Source: Lichenicoccus sp964246745
GTDB lineage: Bacteria; Pseudomonadota; Alphaproteobacteria; Acetobacterales; Acetobacteraceae
DNA length: 58,429 nucleotides
Direction: 5' to 3'
Assembly (NCBI GenBank): GCA_964246745.1
Contig: CAXTRK010000019.1
Location: 1 to 58,429, forward strand
Shown: piece by piece, positions 7,512 through 15,897 of the stretch
How the letters are laid out: each line of letters starts with the position of its first letter
Position numbering within the stretch: the stretch's first letter is position 1
The notes under the pieces: model-generated
Databases searched by the model: none
Told to the model about the DNA's origin: nothing
What the model saw: only the letters and a program-made list of their open reading frames with translations
Translations under genes and position numbers: made by a program

Positions 7512-8233
7512 TCAGGCGAACGCCTCATGGAACAGATTTGCCATCTGCTGCCATGAGCGCTTGTCGGCGCGCTCGTCATACCGTGCGACCTGAGGGTCAC
7601 CAATCCGGTCGGCTCCATGATCCGTGAAACTATGCACGACACCGCCAAAGAGCGTCATCTGCCAGTCCACCTGCCCCTCCCGCATCACCTTCTCGAACTC
7701 CGTGCGTTGCTCCGGAGAGACGACAGGATCGTCCGCACCGTTCAATACCGATATCCTGCCCACGATGTTTCTGGCGTCCTGCGGCGAAGTCAGGACCAGA
7801 CCGGTGTGGAATCCGACCACCCCTTGAGCGCAGCCCCGCTGAGCGCCAGCTCGAGAGCCATCGTCCCGCCCTGACAAAACCCGATCGCTCCGATCCGTTC
7901 CAGGTCGACCTCGCCGCGACGCTTGAGAGCATCCAGCGCGCCGCCGGTCCGGGCGCGAAGCCTGCAGGCATCCTGCCTAAGCTCCTGGACAAGCGACCGC
8001 GCCACCTGCAAATCGTCGACAATCCTTTGCTTGCCGTGAAGGTCGCACGCGAGCGCAACAAAGCCAAGCTCGGAGGCCAACCGCTCCGCCCGCTTTTTCG
8101 CGTGATCGCCAAGCCCGCGGATGTCCGGGAAAACCAGCACGCCAGGCCTGGGTCCTGCCTGCATCTCGTCTTAGGCAAGATAACCTTGCATCTCGAGCCC
8201 GTCGGCCGTGTATCCAACGGTTTCCGTCCGCAT
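7512..8233 (-). pseudogene. Dienelactone hydrolase family protein, broken by nonsense and frameshift
   Basis: The original gene starts at an ATG at 8233 (MRTETVGYTADGLEMQGYLA) and meets TAA at 8171-8173, where the family would have a Tyr codon. The frame continues with DEMQAGPRPGVLVFPDIRG, includes the nucleophile GFCQGG, then loses one base in a G-run (CCCC at 7820-7823 on the plus strand). The other frame continues VVGFHTGLVL, the Asp region GADDPVV and the catalytic His in VVHSFTDHG, ending at 7512. The whole alpha/beta-hydrolase fold can be reassembled from the two frames. Dienelactone hydrolases act below intradiol cleavage of chlorinated or hydroxylated aromatics. Confidence 0.85.
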
Positions 8234-8255
8234 CGCTGTTCCTGCAACTCTTACT

Positions 8256-8518
8256 GTTCATGGCGGCGAAGCCGGACATTGCCTCGACCAGCGTTCCGAA
8301 GCCGGGCTTGTAGCGGAACGGGCCGGACTGACCCCAGCCGGAGATGCGGGCAATGATCAGCTTGTTGTTGTTGGTATGCATCCATTCCGGGCTGATACCG
8401 TTCTTCTCCAGGTAGCCTGGAACGAAACTCTCGACCACCACGTCCGCGGTCTTCAGCAATTCCGCCAGGATCGTACGCCCGGCGTCGAAGCGAAAGTCAA
8501 GCGTGAGACTTTTCTTGG
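8256..8518 (-). pseudogene. Internal fragment of a CaiB/BaiF family III CoA-transferase
   Basis: About 88 codons read KKSLTLDFRFDAGRTILAEL, ADVVVESFVPGYLEKNG, SPEW and ISGWGQSGPFRYKPGFG, which is the middle of a family III CoA-transferase (normally about 400 residues). Both ends are missing. On the upstream side it is joined near 8515 to the start of a Rieske oxygenase gene in another frame; on the downstream side homology stops near 8256, just before the dienelactone hydrolase start. The catalytic Asp region of the family is absent. It is a deletion remnant. Confidence 0.75.
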
Positions 8519-8664
8519 CCGGCGTGACCGACCAGGACCCAGGTATTGCGGAAGAGGCGCTCCATTTCAGCGGAAAAGACTTCCTTGTCCAGATAGAGGT
8601 CCCGATGAACCTCACACTCCTTGACCAGCGACTTCAGATAAGAGTCTGGCGCGTGATACACCAT
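8497..8664 (-). pseudogene. 5' fragment of a Rieske aromatic-ring oxygenase alpha subunit
   Basis: After a good ribosome binding site (GGGAGG) an ATG at 8664 starts a frame that reads MVYHAPDSYLKSLVKECEVH, RDLYLDKEVFSAEMERLFRN, TWVLVGHAG. This is the conserved N-terminus of ring-hydroxylating oxygenase large subunits, ending just before the Rieske CxH motif. Homology breaks near 8515 where the sequence enters the CoA-transferase fragment, and the frame stops at 8497. Only about 50 of some 430 codons remain, so no functional enzyme is possible. Confidence 0.75.
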
Positions 8665-8994
8665 GTCCGCCTCCCTTGGTCCTCTTCTTCTTGATCAGGC
8701 TTACGCTGGTCCGAGCCTCATCGCCAGTTACCGGGCCGAAGACCGTCTCGGCCTCTGAGACATAACCGCCGCGTCGTCAACAACGCTGCTTTGGAACGCT
8801 CTCGGCAAGTGACGCAATACTCTCGAGGGTTTTTCACGGACGTCAATATCTACTCTCTAAAGTAAAACTATTGGAGATGCCTTTCTCGGATTGCCAATGC
8901 TAATCCAGGATGATGCCCATGCCGCACCGGCATGGACGCGGGCGTTGCCGTGGGTGCGGATTCCGCGATAACGCCCCGGGCTGGCTAGCCCCGA
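8665..8994. other. Intergenic stretch without recognisable gene
   Basis: About 330 bases between the Rieske fragment and the isocitrate lyase remnant. No reading frame with a recognisable product was seen on either strand. Part of it (about 8840-8900) is more AT-rich than the surroundings. It may have held the promoter of the lost Rieske gene. Confidence 0.4.
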
Positions 8995-9790
8995 TCAAGC
9001 GAACTGGTTCATGGTGTTGTGCACATCGCCTGCCTTCAGCGCCGCCGCACCGGAAAAATACTCCTTGTGGTCGTCGCCAACGTCCGAGCCCGACATGTTC
9101 TGATGGCGCACGCAAGCGATCCCCTTACGGATCTCCTGGCGCTGGACGCGGAGCACGTAGCCGAGCATACCCTGTTCGCCGAAATACTCTTTCGCCAGAT
9201 TGTCGGTGGACGTAGGCCGACACATCCTTGCCCCCGGCGGCCCAGGAGTCGAACACCTGCTGGCGGAAATTCGACGTCCAGTTGAAGTAGGGCGAATTGT
9301 TATAGACCAGCTTCGCGTTCGGAGCCGCCGCGCGGATACGGTCCATCATGCCAGCGATCTGCGCGATGTCCGGCTTCTCGGTTTCGATCCAGAGCAGATG
9401 GGCGCCGTTCTGCAGTGAGGCGATCGAATCCAGCACACAGCGATCCTCGCCGGTGCCCGGGCGGAACTGGAACAGATTGCTGGCGAGACGCCTGGGCCGC
9501 AGCAGCTTGCCATCGCGCCTGATGAGAACATCACCGTTGCCGAAATTGCCGGACGTGACCGCCTCGCAATCCAGGAAAGCGTTGTCCTGGTCGCCCAGAT
9601 CGCCCGGCGCGTGACTGACGGCGATCTGCCTGGTGAGACCGGCGTCAAGCGAATCCGTGCGCGTGACAATGATGCCTTCATCGACACCGAGTTCGAGAAA
9701 GGCGTAAAGGCAGGCCCGGATCTTGGCGAGGAAATCCTCGTGCGGCACCGTTACCTTGCCGTCCTGGTGGCCGCATTGTTCCAGGGGCAC
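8995..9790 (-). pseudogene. Isocitrate lyase (long AceA type), truncated and internally deleted
   Basis: Frame one reads EQCGHQDGKVTVPHEDFLAK, GIIVTRTDSLDAGLTRQIAV, LVYNNSPYFNWTSNFRQQVF and GKDVSAY; a second frame continues STDNLAKEYFGEQGMLGYVL and RHQNMSGSDVGDDHKEYFSG, ending HNTMNQFA with a TGA at 8995. These are the second half of a long-form isocitrate lyase. The N-terminal half before EQCGHQDG, with the catalytic KKCGH-type region at its edge, is missing. About 50 residues are deleted out of frame near 9210-9212. Intact enzymes cleave isocitrate to glyoxylate and succinate. Confidence 0.85.
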
Positions 9791-9867
9791 CGAGCCCCAT
9801 GATGGTGGGGAAACAGTCAGGGTCCTCAACAGATGGCGGCGCGCCGGCCGGACCCTGAAAACCTCGC

Positions 9868-10146
9868 CGTTTTTTCGGCGCCGTCGAGCTCGACATGGTT
9901 CGGCCGGTGAAGGCGTTCGACGCCGTGCTCAATGCCGTCGTCATGGAGCTGCAGCGGACCCATGGCGCGACGGTCAAAGTCACGATCGCAATCGCGGCCG
10001 AGGCTGACGCCAGCTTTGAGGAAGCGGATATCGGCGTGGTGCGCGACAACGCCCGTCAGCTCAAGTTCAAGCCCGATTCGACCGGCTTCGAATGGCAGGG
10101 AACTTCTGGGCGACCGGGAGCGCGTGACATGGGCGCGTCTGCGTGA
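9868..10146 (+). pseudogene. C-terminal remnant of a DUF499-like AAA ATPase
   Basis: The plus-strand frame reads RFFGAVELDMVRPVKAFDAV, LNAVVMELQRTHGATVKVTI, ADIGVVRDNARQLKFKPDSTGFE and then runs to a stop at 10146. This resembles the C-terminus of the large DUF499 ATPases (about 1,000 residues) often found with DUF1156 methylases in defence islands. A TGA lies just upstream in frame (9861-9863), so the 5' part is lost; the last residues after STGFEW look like non-homologous read-through. The family assignment is from memory of the conserved tail and is moderate. Confidence 0.5.
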
Positions 10147-10168
10147 TAGCGGGATGAACAATCCCAAA

Positions 10169-11743
10169 TCATTCCCACTCGATCGTGCCCGGCGGCTTCG
10201 AGGTGATGTCGTATGTCACGCGATTGATGCCGCGCACTTCGTTGACAATCCGCCCGGCGACGCGGTTCAGGAAGCTCATGTCGAACGGATAGACGTCCGC
10301 GGTCATGCCGTCGGTGCTGCCTACGGCGCGCAGCGCGCAGGCCTGGTCGTAGGTGCGATCGTCGCCCATCACCCCCACCGTGCGCACCGGCAGCAACACC
10401 GCAAAGGCCTGCCAGATCGCGTCATACAGGCCGGCCGCGCGGATCTCCTCGAGGAAGATGCTGTCGGCACGACGCAACAGGTTCAGGCTTTCGCGCGAGA
10501 CAGCACCAGGAATGCGGATCGCAAGCCCCGGCCCCGGAAACGGATGTCGGCCCACGATACTCTGCGGAATGCCCAGCTCGCGCCCCAGCGCGCGCACCTC
10601 GTCCTTGAACAGCTCGCGCAGCGGCTCCACCAGCTTCATGTGCATGCGCGCCGGCAGGCCGCCCACGTTGTGGTGCGACTTGATCGTGACCGACGGGCCG
10701 CCGGTGACGCTCACGCTTTCGATCACGTCCGGGTAGAGGGTGCCCTGGGCAAGAAAGTCCGCGCCCCCCAGCTTTTTCGCCTCCTCATCGAACACGTCGA
10801 TGAACAAACGCCCGATGGTCTTGCGCTTGGTCTCGGGATCGGTGACGCCTTCCAGTGCCGAGAGGAACAGGTCGCTTGCATCGCGGTGGATCAGCCGCAC
10901 GTTGAAGCGGCTGCGGAAAGTACTGACCACCTCCTCCGCCTCGCCGGCGCGCAAGAGGCCATGATCGACAAAGATGCAGGTGAGCTGCTCGCCGATCGCC
11001 TCGTGGATCAGCACCGCGGCCACCGAGGAGTCGACACCGCCCGATAAGCCGCAGATCACCCGTGACCCGCCAACCTGGCTGCGTATGCGCGCGATTTCCA
11101 GGTCGCGGAAGCCCGCCATGGTCCACGTGCCTCGGCAGCCGGCCACCGCATGGGTGAAGTTGCGCAGCAAAGCGGCGCCGTGCGGCGTGTGCACCACCTC
11201 GGGATGGAACTGCACGCCATACAGGCGGCGCGCCTCGTCGGCGATGATGGCGAACGGCGCGCCGTCGCTCGCCGCCACCGCGCGGAAGCCGGGCGGCAGA
11301 CGGGTCACGCGGTCGCCGTGGCTCATCCAGACCTGCTCGCGATGGCCAGGCTGCCAGGTGCCGCGCAGCAGCGCGCAATCCTCCAGTATGTCAACATGCG
11401 CCCTGCCGAACTCGCGATGCTCGGAACCCAGCACCTCGCCGCCAAGCTGCTGGCACATCACCTGCTGGCCGTAGCAGATGCCCAGCACCGGCACGCCGAG
11501 TGCCCACACCTCTGCCGCCGGACGCGGGCTCTCCGCCGCGACCGCGCTGGCCGGACCGCCGGAGAGGATCACGCCGCGCGGTCTGAAGGCGCGGATGCGC
11601 TCGATTGCCGACGCGAACGGCCAGATCTCGCAATAGACGCCGCTCTCGCGCAGCCGGCGGGCGATGAGCTGGGTCACCTGACTGCCGAAATCGAGGATCA
11701 GGATCCTGTCCTCGTGTAGAACCTGTTCCAGCCCGTTACTCAT
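10169..11743 (-). CDS. guaA: GuaA, glutamine-hydrolysing GMP synthase
   Basis: Converts XMP to GMP with ATP and glutamine, the last step of GMP synthesis. The 524-residue protein has the glutaminase domain (nucleophile in GICYGQQ, His/Glu in GVQFHPEVVHT), the ATP-pyrophosphatase P-loop GLSGGVDSSV and the C-terminal dimerisation domain ending NRVTYDITSKPPGTIEWE. Full length for the family. An ATG at 11758 is an alternative start; I prefer 11743 because homologues begin close to the DRILILDFGSQ segment. It is transcribed alone, convergent with the DUF499 remnant. Confidence 0.96.
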   Translation of the reverse strand: MSNGLEQVLHEDRILILDFGSQVTQLIARRLRESGVYCEIWPFASAIERIRAFRPRGVILSGGPASAVAAESPRPAAEVWALGVPVLGICYGQQVMCQQLGGEVLGSEHREFGRAHVDILEDCALLRGTWQPGHREQVWMSHGDRVTRLPPGFRAVAASDGAPFAIIADEARRLYGVQFHPEVVHTPHGAALLRNFTHAVAGCRGTWTMAGFRDLEIARIRSQVGGSRVICGLSGGVDSSVAAVLIHEAIGEQLTCIFVDHGLLRAGEAEEVVSTFRSRFNVRLIHRDASDLFLSALEGVTDPETKRKTIGRLFIDVFDEEAKKLGGADFLAQGTLYPDVIESVSVTGGPSVTIKSHHNVGGLPARMHMKLVEPLRELFKDEVRALGRELGIPQSIVGRHPFPGPGLAIRIPGAVSRESLNLLRRADSIFLEEIRAAGLYDAIWQAFAVLLPVRTVGVMGDDRTYDQACALRAVGSTDGMTADVYPFDMSFLNRVAGRIVNEVRGINRVTYDITSKPPGTIEWE

Positions 11744-11830
11744 CTCACCTGTTCTCATCGTCCGCAGCGGCCTCTATAGCGCGGACGGAAGGAGGCGCTA
11801 AATCGTGCATATCACCTGCCGGATGCCGCC

Positions 11831-12199
11831 ATGCGCCTGCCCTCCATCCTCATCCTGTCCGGTATTCTGCTGCCGATCACCGCTGATGCGTCCCCCGATC
11901 TGCTCGGACGCTGGACCGGCACGCTGCGCACCCTGCAAGGCACCTGTCCCGATACCGCTGCCTCGACGCTGATCGTCGGCACCAGGCATGTGACCTTTGC
12001 TCCCGCCGACGGCGTGCTGGTGCTGCATGGCACCCGTGGGCTGGACCGCGCCAAGCTGCATGCGCAACTGGTGCTGCCAGGGATCAATCACAAATCCGTC
12101 CCGATGGTGTTCGAGGGCCATCCGGACGGACGCTCCATCACCGGCCTCTACGGCACGCCGTCCTGCCGCGCCGAGATCCGGCTGGAACGTCCAGGTTGA
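11831..12199 (+). CDS. Small secreted hypothetical protein
   Basis: A 122-residue protein with a short signal peptide (MRLPSILILSGILLPITADA, cleavage likely after ADA). The mature part reads GRWTGTLRTLQGTC, a DGVLVLHGT strand and PSCRAEIRLERPG, and looks like a small beta-rich periplasmic domain with two cysteines. I do not recognise a family. It is divergent from guaA and precedes the tRNA gene, alone in its orientation. Confidence 0.6.
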   Translation: MRLPSILILSGILLPITADASPDLLGRWTGTLRTLQGTCPDTAASTLIVGTRHVTFAPADGVLVLHGTRGLDRAKLHAQLVLPGINHKSVPMVFEGHPDGRSITGLYGTPSCRAEIRLERPG

Positions 12200-12245
12200 G
12201 GGTTGCACCCCACCGTCCCATGAGCTATCTCCGCCGCCCACGACG

Positions 12246-12322
12246 GCACCCGTAGCTCAATTGGATAGAGCACCAGACTACGAATCTGGGGGTTGGAAGT
12301 TCGAGTCTTTCCGGGTGCGCCA
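12246..12322 (+). tRNA. tRNA-Arg (anticodon ACG)
   Basis: A 77-nt cloverleaf with acceptor stem GCACCCG/CGGGTGC, D arm around AGCTCAATTGGATAGAGC, anticodon stem CCAGA/TCTGG enclosing CTACGAA (anticodon ACG), T loop GTTCGAGTC and an encoded CCA end. ACG decodes CGU, CGC and CGA after A34 is deaminated by TadA. Confidence 0.96.
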
Positions 12323-12328
12323 CTTCCT

Positions 12329-13759
12329 TCAGCCGGCCGCGAATTCGCCTGCCAAGGCCGCGGCGCCGATCAGGGCGCGGGCTTTCTGCCGGGTTTCCTC
12401 GTACTCCGAGGCGGGCACACTATCCGCCACGACGCCGCAGCCAGCCTGCACGTGCATCACCTTGTCCTTGACCACCGCCATGCGCAGGCCAATGCAGGTG
12501 TCCATGCTGCCATCGGCGCCGAAATAGCCGATGCAGCCGCCATAGACCCCCCGCCGCGTCGGCTCCAGCTCGTCGATGATCTGCATCGCGCGTATCTTCG
12601 GCGCACCCGAGAGCGTGCCGGCCGGAAAGCCCGCGACCAACGCGTCCAACGCCTCAAGCCCCGGCCGCAGCCTTCCCCTCACCGTCGACGAAATATGCAT
12701 GACATGGCTGAAGCGCTCGATCACGAAGCTCTCGCTGACCCGCACGCTGCCAACCTCCGCGACACGCCCGACATCGTTGCGGCCGAGATCAACCAGCATG
12801 AGATGCTCGGCACGCTCCTTGGGATCGGCCAGCAATGCTTCCGCCAATGCGCGGTCCTCCTCGTCGTCCCTGCCGCGCGGCCGGGTTCCAGCCAGCGGAC
12901 GCACGGTCACGGCCCCGTCCCGCAGCCGCACCAGCACCTCCGGCGAGCTGCCGACCAGGCTGAAGCCGTCGAAATCGAGATAGAACAGGAACGGCGACGG
13001 ATTGATCCGGCGCAACGCACGATACAGCGCGAACGGCGACAACGCGAAGCCCACCGAGAAACGCTGACTCGGCACTACCTGGAACACGTCGCCGGCGACG
13101 ATATACTCCTGCACGCGGCGAACCGCAGCCTCGAAGGCCGCGCGGGTGAAGTTCGAACGCGGCTCCATCGATGCGGGCATGGCCATATCCGGCGGCCGCC
13201 CAGGCGGCAGCGGCGCGGCGAGCGCCTCCCGCGCACGCGCAATCAACGCTTCGGCAGCCTCTGGGCCGCCGGCCCGCGCCGGCGCCGCCAGTGTCAGCTC
13301 GTCGCGCACGTTGTCAAAGATCGCAAACAGCGACGGCCGCAGCAGGACAGCGTCCGGCAGGCCGAGATCATCGACGGCGACCGCCGGCAGGTGCTCCATA
13401 TGGCGCACCATGTCGTAGCCAAGATAGCCGAACACGCCCGCGGTCATTGGCGGCAGGCCGGACGGCAGCGCGATGCGGCTCTCCCGCAGCAGCGCGCGCA
13501 GGCTGTCGAGAGGTGCCTGCGCGTCCGCGACAAAGCCGCCGCCGTCGCGCGCCGCCGAGACCTGCCCCGCCTCCGAGCGCCAGATCAGGTCCGGCAGCAA
13601 TCCGATCACCGAGTAGCGTCCGCGCGCGATCCCCCCCTCGATGCTCTCCAGCAGGAAGGCATGCCGCGCCGCCCCTTCAAGAGAATTGGTCAGCTTGAGA
13701 AAGGCCGCGACCGGCGTCAGCAGGTCGGCCGCCTGCACGCGGTGGATGAGAGCCGTCAC
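12329..13759 (-). CDS. trpE: TrpE, anthranilate synthase component I
   Basis: Makes anthranilate from chorismate, the first step of tryptophan synthesis, together with the glutaminase TrpG. The 476-residue product has the N-terminal domain with the feedback-site LLES segment and the chorismate-binding domain: GDVFQVVPSQRF, DFDGFSLVGSSPEVLVR, RPLAGTRPRGRDDEEDRALA, DLGRNDVGRVAEVGSVRV, AGTLSGAPKIRAMQIIDELE and CGVVADSVPASEYEET. A GTG at 13759, 6 nt after GAGG, is the likely start; a GTG at 13765 is possible. It starts 11 nt after the ppiD stop, so the two probably form an operon. Its 3' end lies 6 nt from the tRNA-Arg gene on the other strand. Confidence 0.95.
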   Translation of the reverse strand: MTALIHRVQAADLLTPVAAFLKLTNSLEGAARHAFLLESIEGGIARGRYSVIGLLPDLIWRSEAGQVSAARDGGGFVADAQAPLDSLRALLRESRIALPSGLPPMTAGVFGYLGYDMVRHMEHLPAVAVDDLGLPDAVLLRPSLFAIFDNVRDELTLAAPARAGGPEAAEALIARAREALAAPLPPGRPPDMAMPASMEPRSNFTRAAFEAAVRRVQEYIVAGDVFQVVPSQRFSVGFALSPFALYRALRRINPSPFLFYLDFDGFSLVGSSPEVLVRLRDGAVTVRPLAGTRPRGRDDEEDRALAEALLADPKERAEHLMLVDLGRNDVGRVAEVGSVRVSESFVIERFSHVMHISSTVRGRLRPGLEALDALVAGFPAGTLSGAPKIRAMQIIDELEPTRRGVYGGCIGYFGADGSMDTCIGLRMAVVKDKVMHVQAGCGVVADSVPASEYEETRQKARALIGAAALAGEFAAG

Positions 13760-13770
13760 CCGCACCCTCG

Positions 13771-15663
13771 CTACGGGTTGATCACGCGCCGCACGGCGGC
13801 GTCGTTCAGCACCGGCGGCGTCTGGCGTTGCAGCGCCATCGCATAGCTGGCCTCGATGTCATCGCCCACCGCCTGATCCAGACGGCTGTGCATGCGGGCG
13901 AAGGCGAGCTGGTTGCTTGCGGGACCGGGATGCTGGGCGCCGGTCACGGTCGCCACCACAAACCCATCCGGCGTCTCGACCATCGTCGACTGTCCCGGCG
14001 CAAGGCTGAAGGCAAGCTGCGCCAGATCGGCAGGCACACCCGCCGGCGGCGCGCCGCGCCCGATCGGGCCGACATGGATCACGTCCGCGCGTCCCAGCTT
14101 GTCCACGCCGCCCCGCTTCCTGGCATCGGCGAACAGGCGTGCCGCCTGGGCCTCCGCGGCACGGCGGACCGCATCGTGTTGCACCGAAGCCGCCACCTTG
14201 GCGGCGACGGCGGCATAAGCCAGCTTCTGCGGCGGGATCACCGATTGCACCGTCAGCGCGTAGTCGGCATCGTCCGGACCCTGCTTCAGCTCCGGCGGCG
14301 CCCCCGGCTTCTGGGCGAAGGCCTGCGCGATGACCGCGCGGCGCAACGCCGCCGAACCAGGCAGGGGCGCAGGCGCGCCCGCTTGCGTCATGCCGCTCGC
14401 GTCGAGCGTGCCTTCCAGCGCCGCGGCGCCGATATCGCCCGGAATCTGATCCAGCCCGCTGCTCCCGGCAATCGCGTCCTGCAGCTTCTGCACACGGTCA
14501 GCCATGCCCTCGCTGGCGCGGGAAGCGGCGATCTGGTCATGCAGCTTCGGGCGCAGCTCGGCAAAGCTCTGCGTCGTGGGCGCTGTCACCTTGATTACCT
14601 TGAGCAGCACCCAGCCGGAGTCCAGATGCGTCGGACCCACCACCTGGTCCGGCTTCGCCCCGAAGGCGAGCGCGCCGAGCTTGGGTTCGGGAAACGTGCT
14701 CTGCGCCGCGTCGTCGATCGCCACCGGAACACTGTCCGCGGCCGCCGCCTGCATCTGCGGCCAGCCGGCGCCTCCCTGCCAGAGGGTCGCCAGCGCCTCG
14801 GCGCGCGCTTCAGTCTGCGACGTGATCACCTCCACCGAGCGCTTCTGAGGCACCTGGCCGGTGCCGTGCTCCGCCTTGAACAAGGCGCGCTCCTGAGCCT
14901 CCGGGACGTCCATGCCCCGCGCCACCGTCTGCGGCGACAACACCACCAGCTTGATGCGGCGGAACTCCGGCGCCTGAAATTGTTCGGGATGGTTCTGAAA
15001 ATAGCGGTGCAGCGTGGCATCGTCGGCAGGCGGCGGTGTCGGCACCGCGCTCAACGGAACACGCACCATGTCGAGCGTTCGTGTCTGCGCCGCGTAGTCG
15101 AATGCCTCGCGCGCCAGGATGTCCGGCGCAAACGCACCGACACGGAGCGGCTCGATCAGCGCCTTGGCGGCGAGATCATCACGCAACGCTGACAACAAAC
15201 CGGTCTCGGTCATGCCGCGCTGCGCCAGGAACTGATTGAAACGGGTGCGATCGAAGCTCCCATCCGTGCCCTTGAACAGCGGCGCATCAAACACCGCCTG
15301 TCGCAGCACGGAGTCCGGCACCACGATGCCGCGCCTTGACGCCTGCCGCAGCGCCTCGGCGCGGCCTACCAAGCCTTGGAGCGCCTGCATCGCAATCTGG
15401 CCGCGTTCCTCGGTCGGGATCTGCGACGTGTCGCCGCCATTGCTCTGACTGGCGACCTGCTGGAGGTCGCGCTGGAAAGCGCCATCGAACTCCTGCTCGC
15501 TCACCTGCTGACTGCCGACCTGTGCGACATCGCCCGGCCCGGTGCGTCCCATGCTGCCGAGCACGCCGCTCACGCCCCAGGCGACGAAGGCTACAAAAAT
15601 CAGCAGGGCGAAAGCACGGCCAAGCCATGAATCAACGAAGAGATGCCGGAAATAGGTAATCAT
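13771..15663 (-). CDS. PpiD/SurA-like periplasmic peptidyl-prolyl isomerase
   Basis: A 630-residue inner-membrane-anchored folding factor. It begins MITYFRHLFVDSWLGRAFAL with one transmembrane helix (about residues 12-35), then a SurA_N-type chaperone domain (VGSQQVSEQEFDGAFQRDL), a parvulin-like domain around residues 230-370 and a C-terminal extension. This layout is that of PpiD, which assists outer-membrane and secreted protein folding. The ATG at 15663 is chosen because the open frame upstream crosses the palindromic repeat. In many alphaproteobacteria this gene sits directly before trpE, as here. Confidence 0.88.
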   Translation of the reverse strand: MITYFRHLFVDSWLGRAFALLIFVAFVAWGVSGVLGSMGRTGPGDVAQVGSQQVSEQEFDGAFQRDLQQVASQSNGGDTSQIPTEERGQIAMQALQGLVGRAEALRQASRRGIVVPDSVLRQAVFDAPLFKGTDGSFDRTRFNQFLAQRGMTETGLLSALRDDLAAKALIEPLRVGAFAPDILAREAFDYAAQTRTLDMVRVPLSAVPTPPPADDATLHRYFQNHPEQFQAPEFRRIKLVVLSPQTVARGMDVPEAQERALFKAEHGTGQVPQKRSVEVITSQTEARAEALATLWQGGAGWPQMQAAAADSVPVAIDDAAQSTFPEPKLGALAFGAKPDQVVGPTHLDSGWVLLKVIKVTAPTTQSFAELRPKLHDQIAASRASEGMADRVQKLQDAIAGSSGLDQIPGDIGAAALEGTLDASGMTQAGAPAPLPGSAALRRAVIAQAFAQKPGAPPELKQGPDDADYALTVQSVIPPQKLAYAAVAAKVAASVQHDAVRRAAEAQAARLFADARKRGGVDKLGRADVIHVGPIGRGAPPAGVPADLAQLAFSLAPGQSTMVETPDGFVVATVTGAQHPGPASNQLAFARMHSRLDQAVGDDIEASYAMALQRQTPPVLNDAAVRRVINP

Positions 15664-15771
15664 CGCGCAGCCAAGCCGGATAAGGCGCGCACCATAGGCA
15701 GAAGCGGCGCGCTTGACTACTCCCGGCGGGATTTGCCGAGCGGCAGGATCGGCCGGGTCCACTTGACCTTC

Positions 15772-15815
15772 CCAGGGGCTCTGCCCCTGGACCCCGCTCA
15801 AGGCAATGCCTTGAG
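15772..15815. repeat. Paired perfect hairpins, REP-like repeat
   Basis: Two adjacent perfect palindromes: CCAGGGGCTCTGCCCCTGG (8-bp arms, 3-nt loop, 15772-15790) and CTCAAGGCAATGCCTTGAG (8-bp arms, 3-nt loop, 15797-15815), separated by ACCCCG. I associate the first element, followed by ACCCCGC, with dispersed extragenic repeats in Acetobacteraceae. It lies between the ppiD start and the next plus-strand gene and could also fold in RNA. Confidence 0.7.
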
Positions 15816-15897
15816 AATCCATTCGATTTTTTCGCTTCGCGGGTGTTGGCACCGGTTGTGCACAGTGAGCCTCGGATTGGCAAGGAAAGGATTACGC

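Noticed and set aside
12246..12322. tRNA-Arg as an integration site for a genomic island
   Set aside because: The flanking genes on both sides are housekeeping and no repeat of the tRNA 3' end or integrase was seen nearby.
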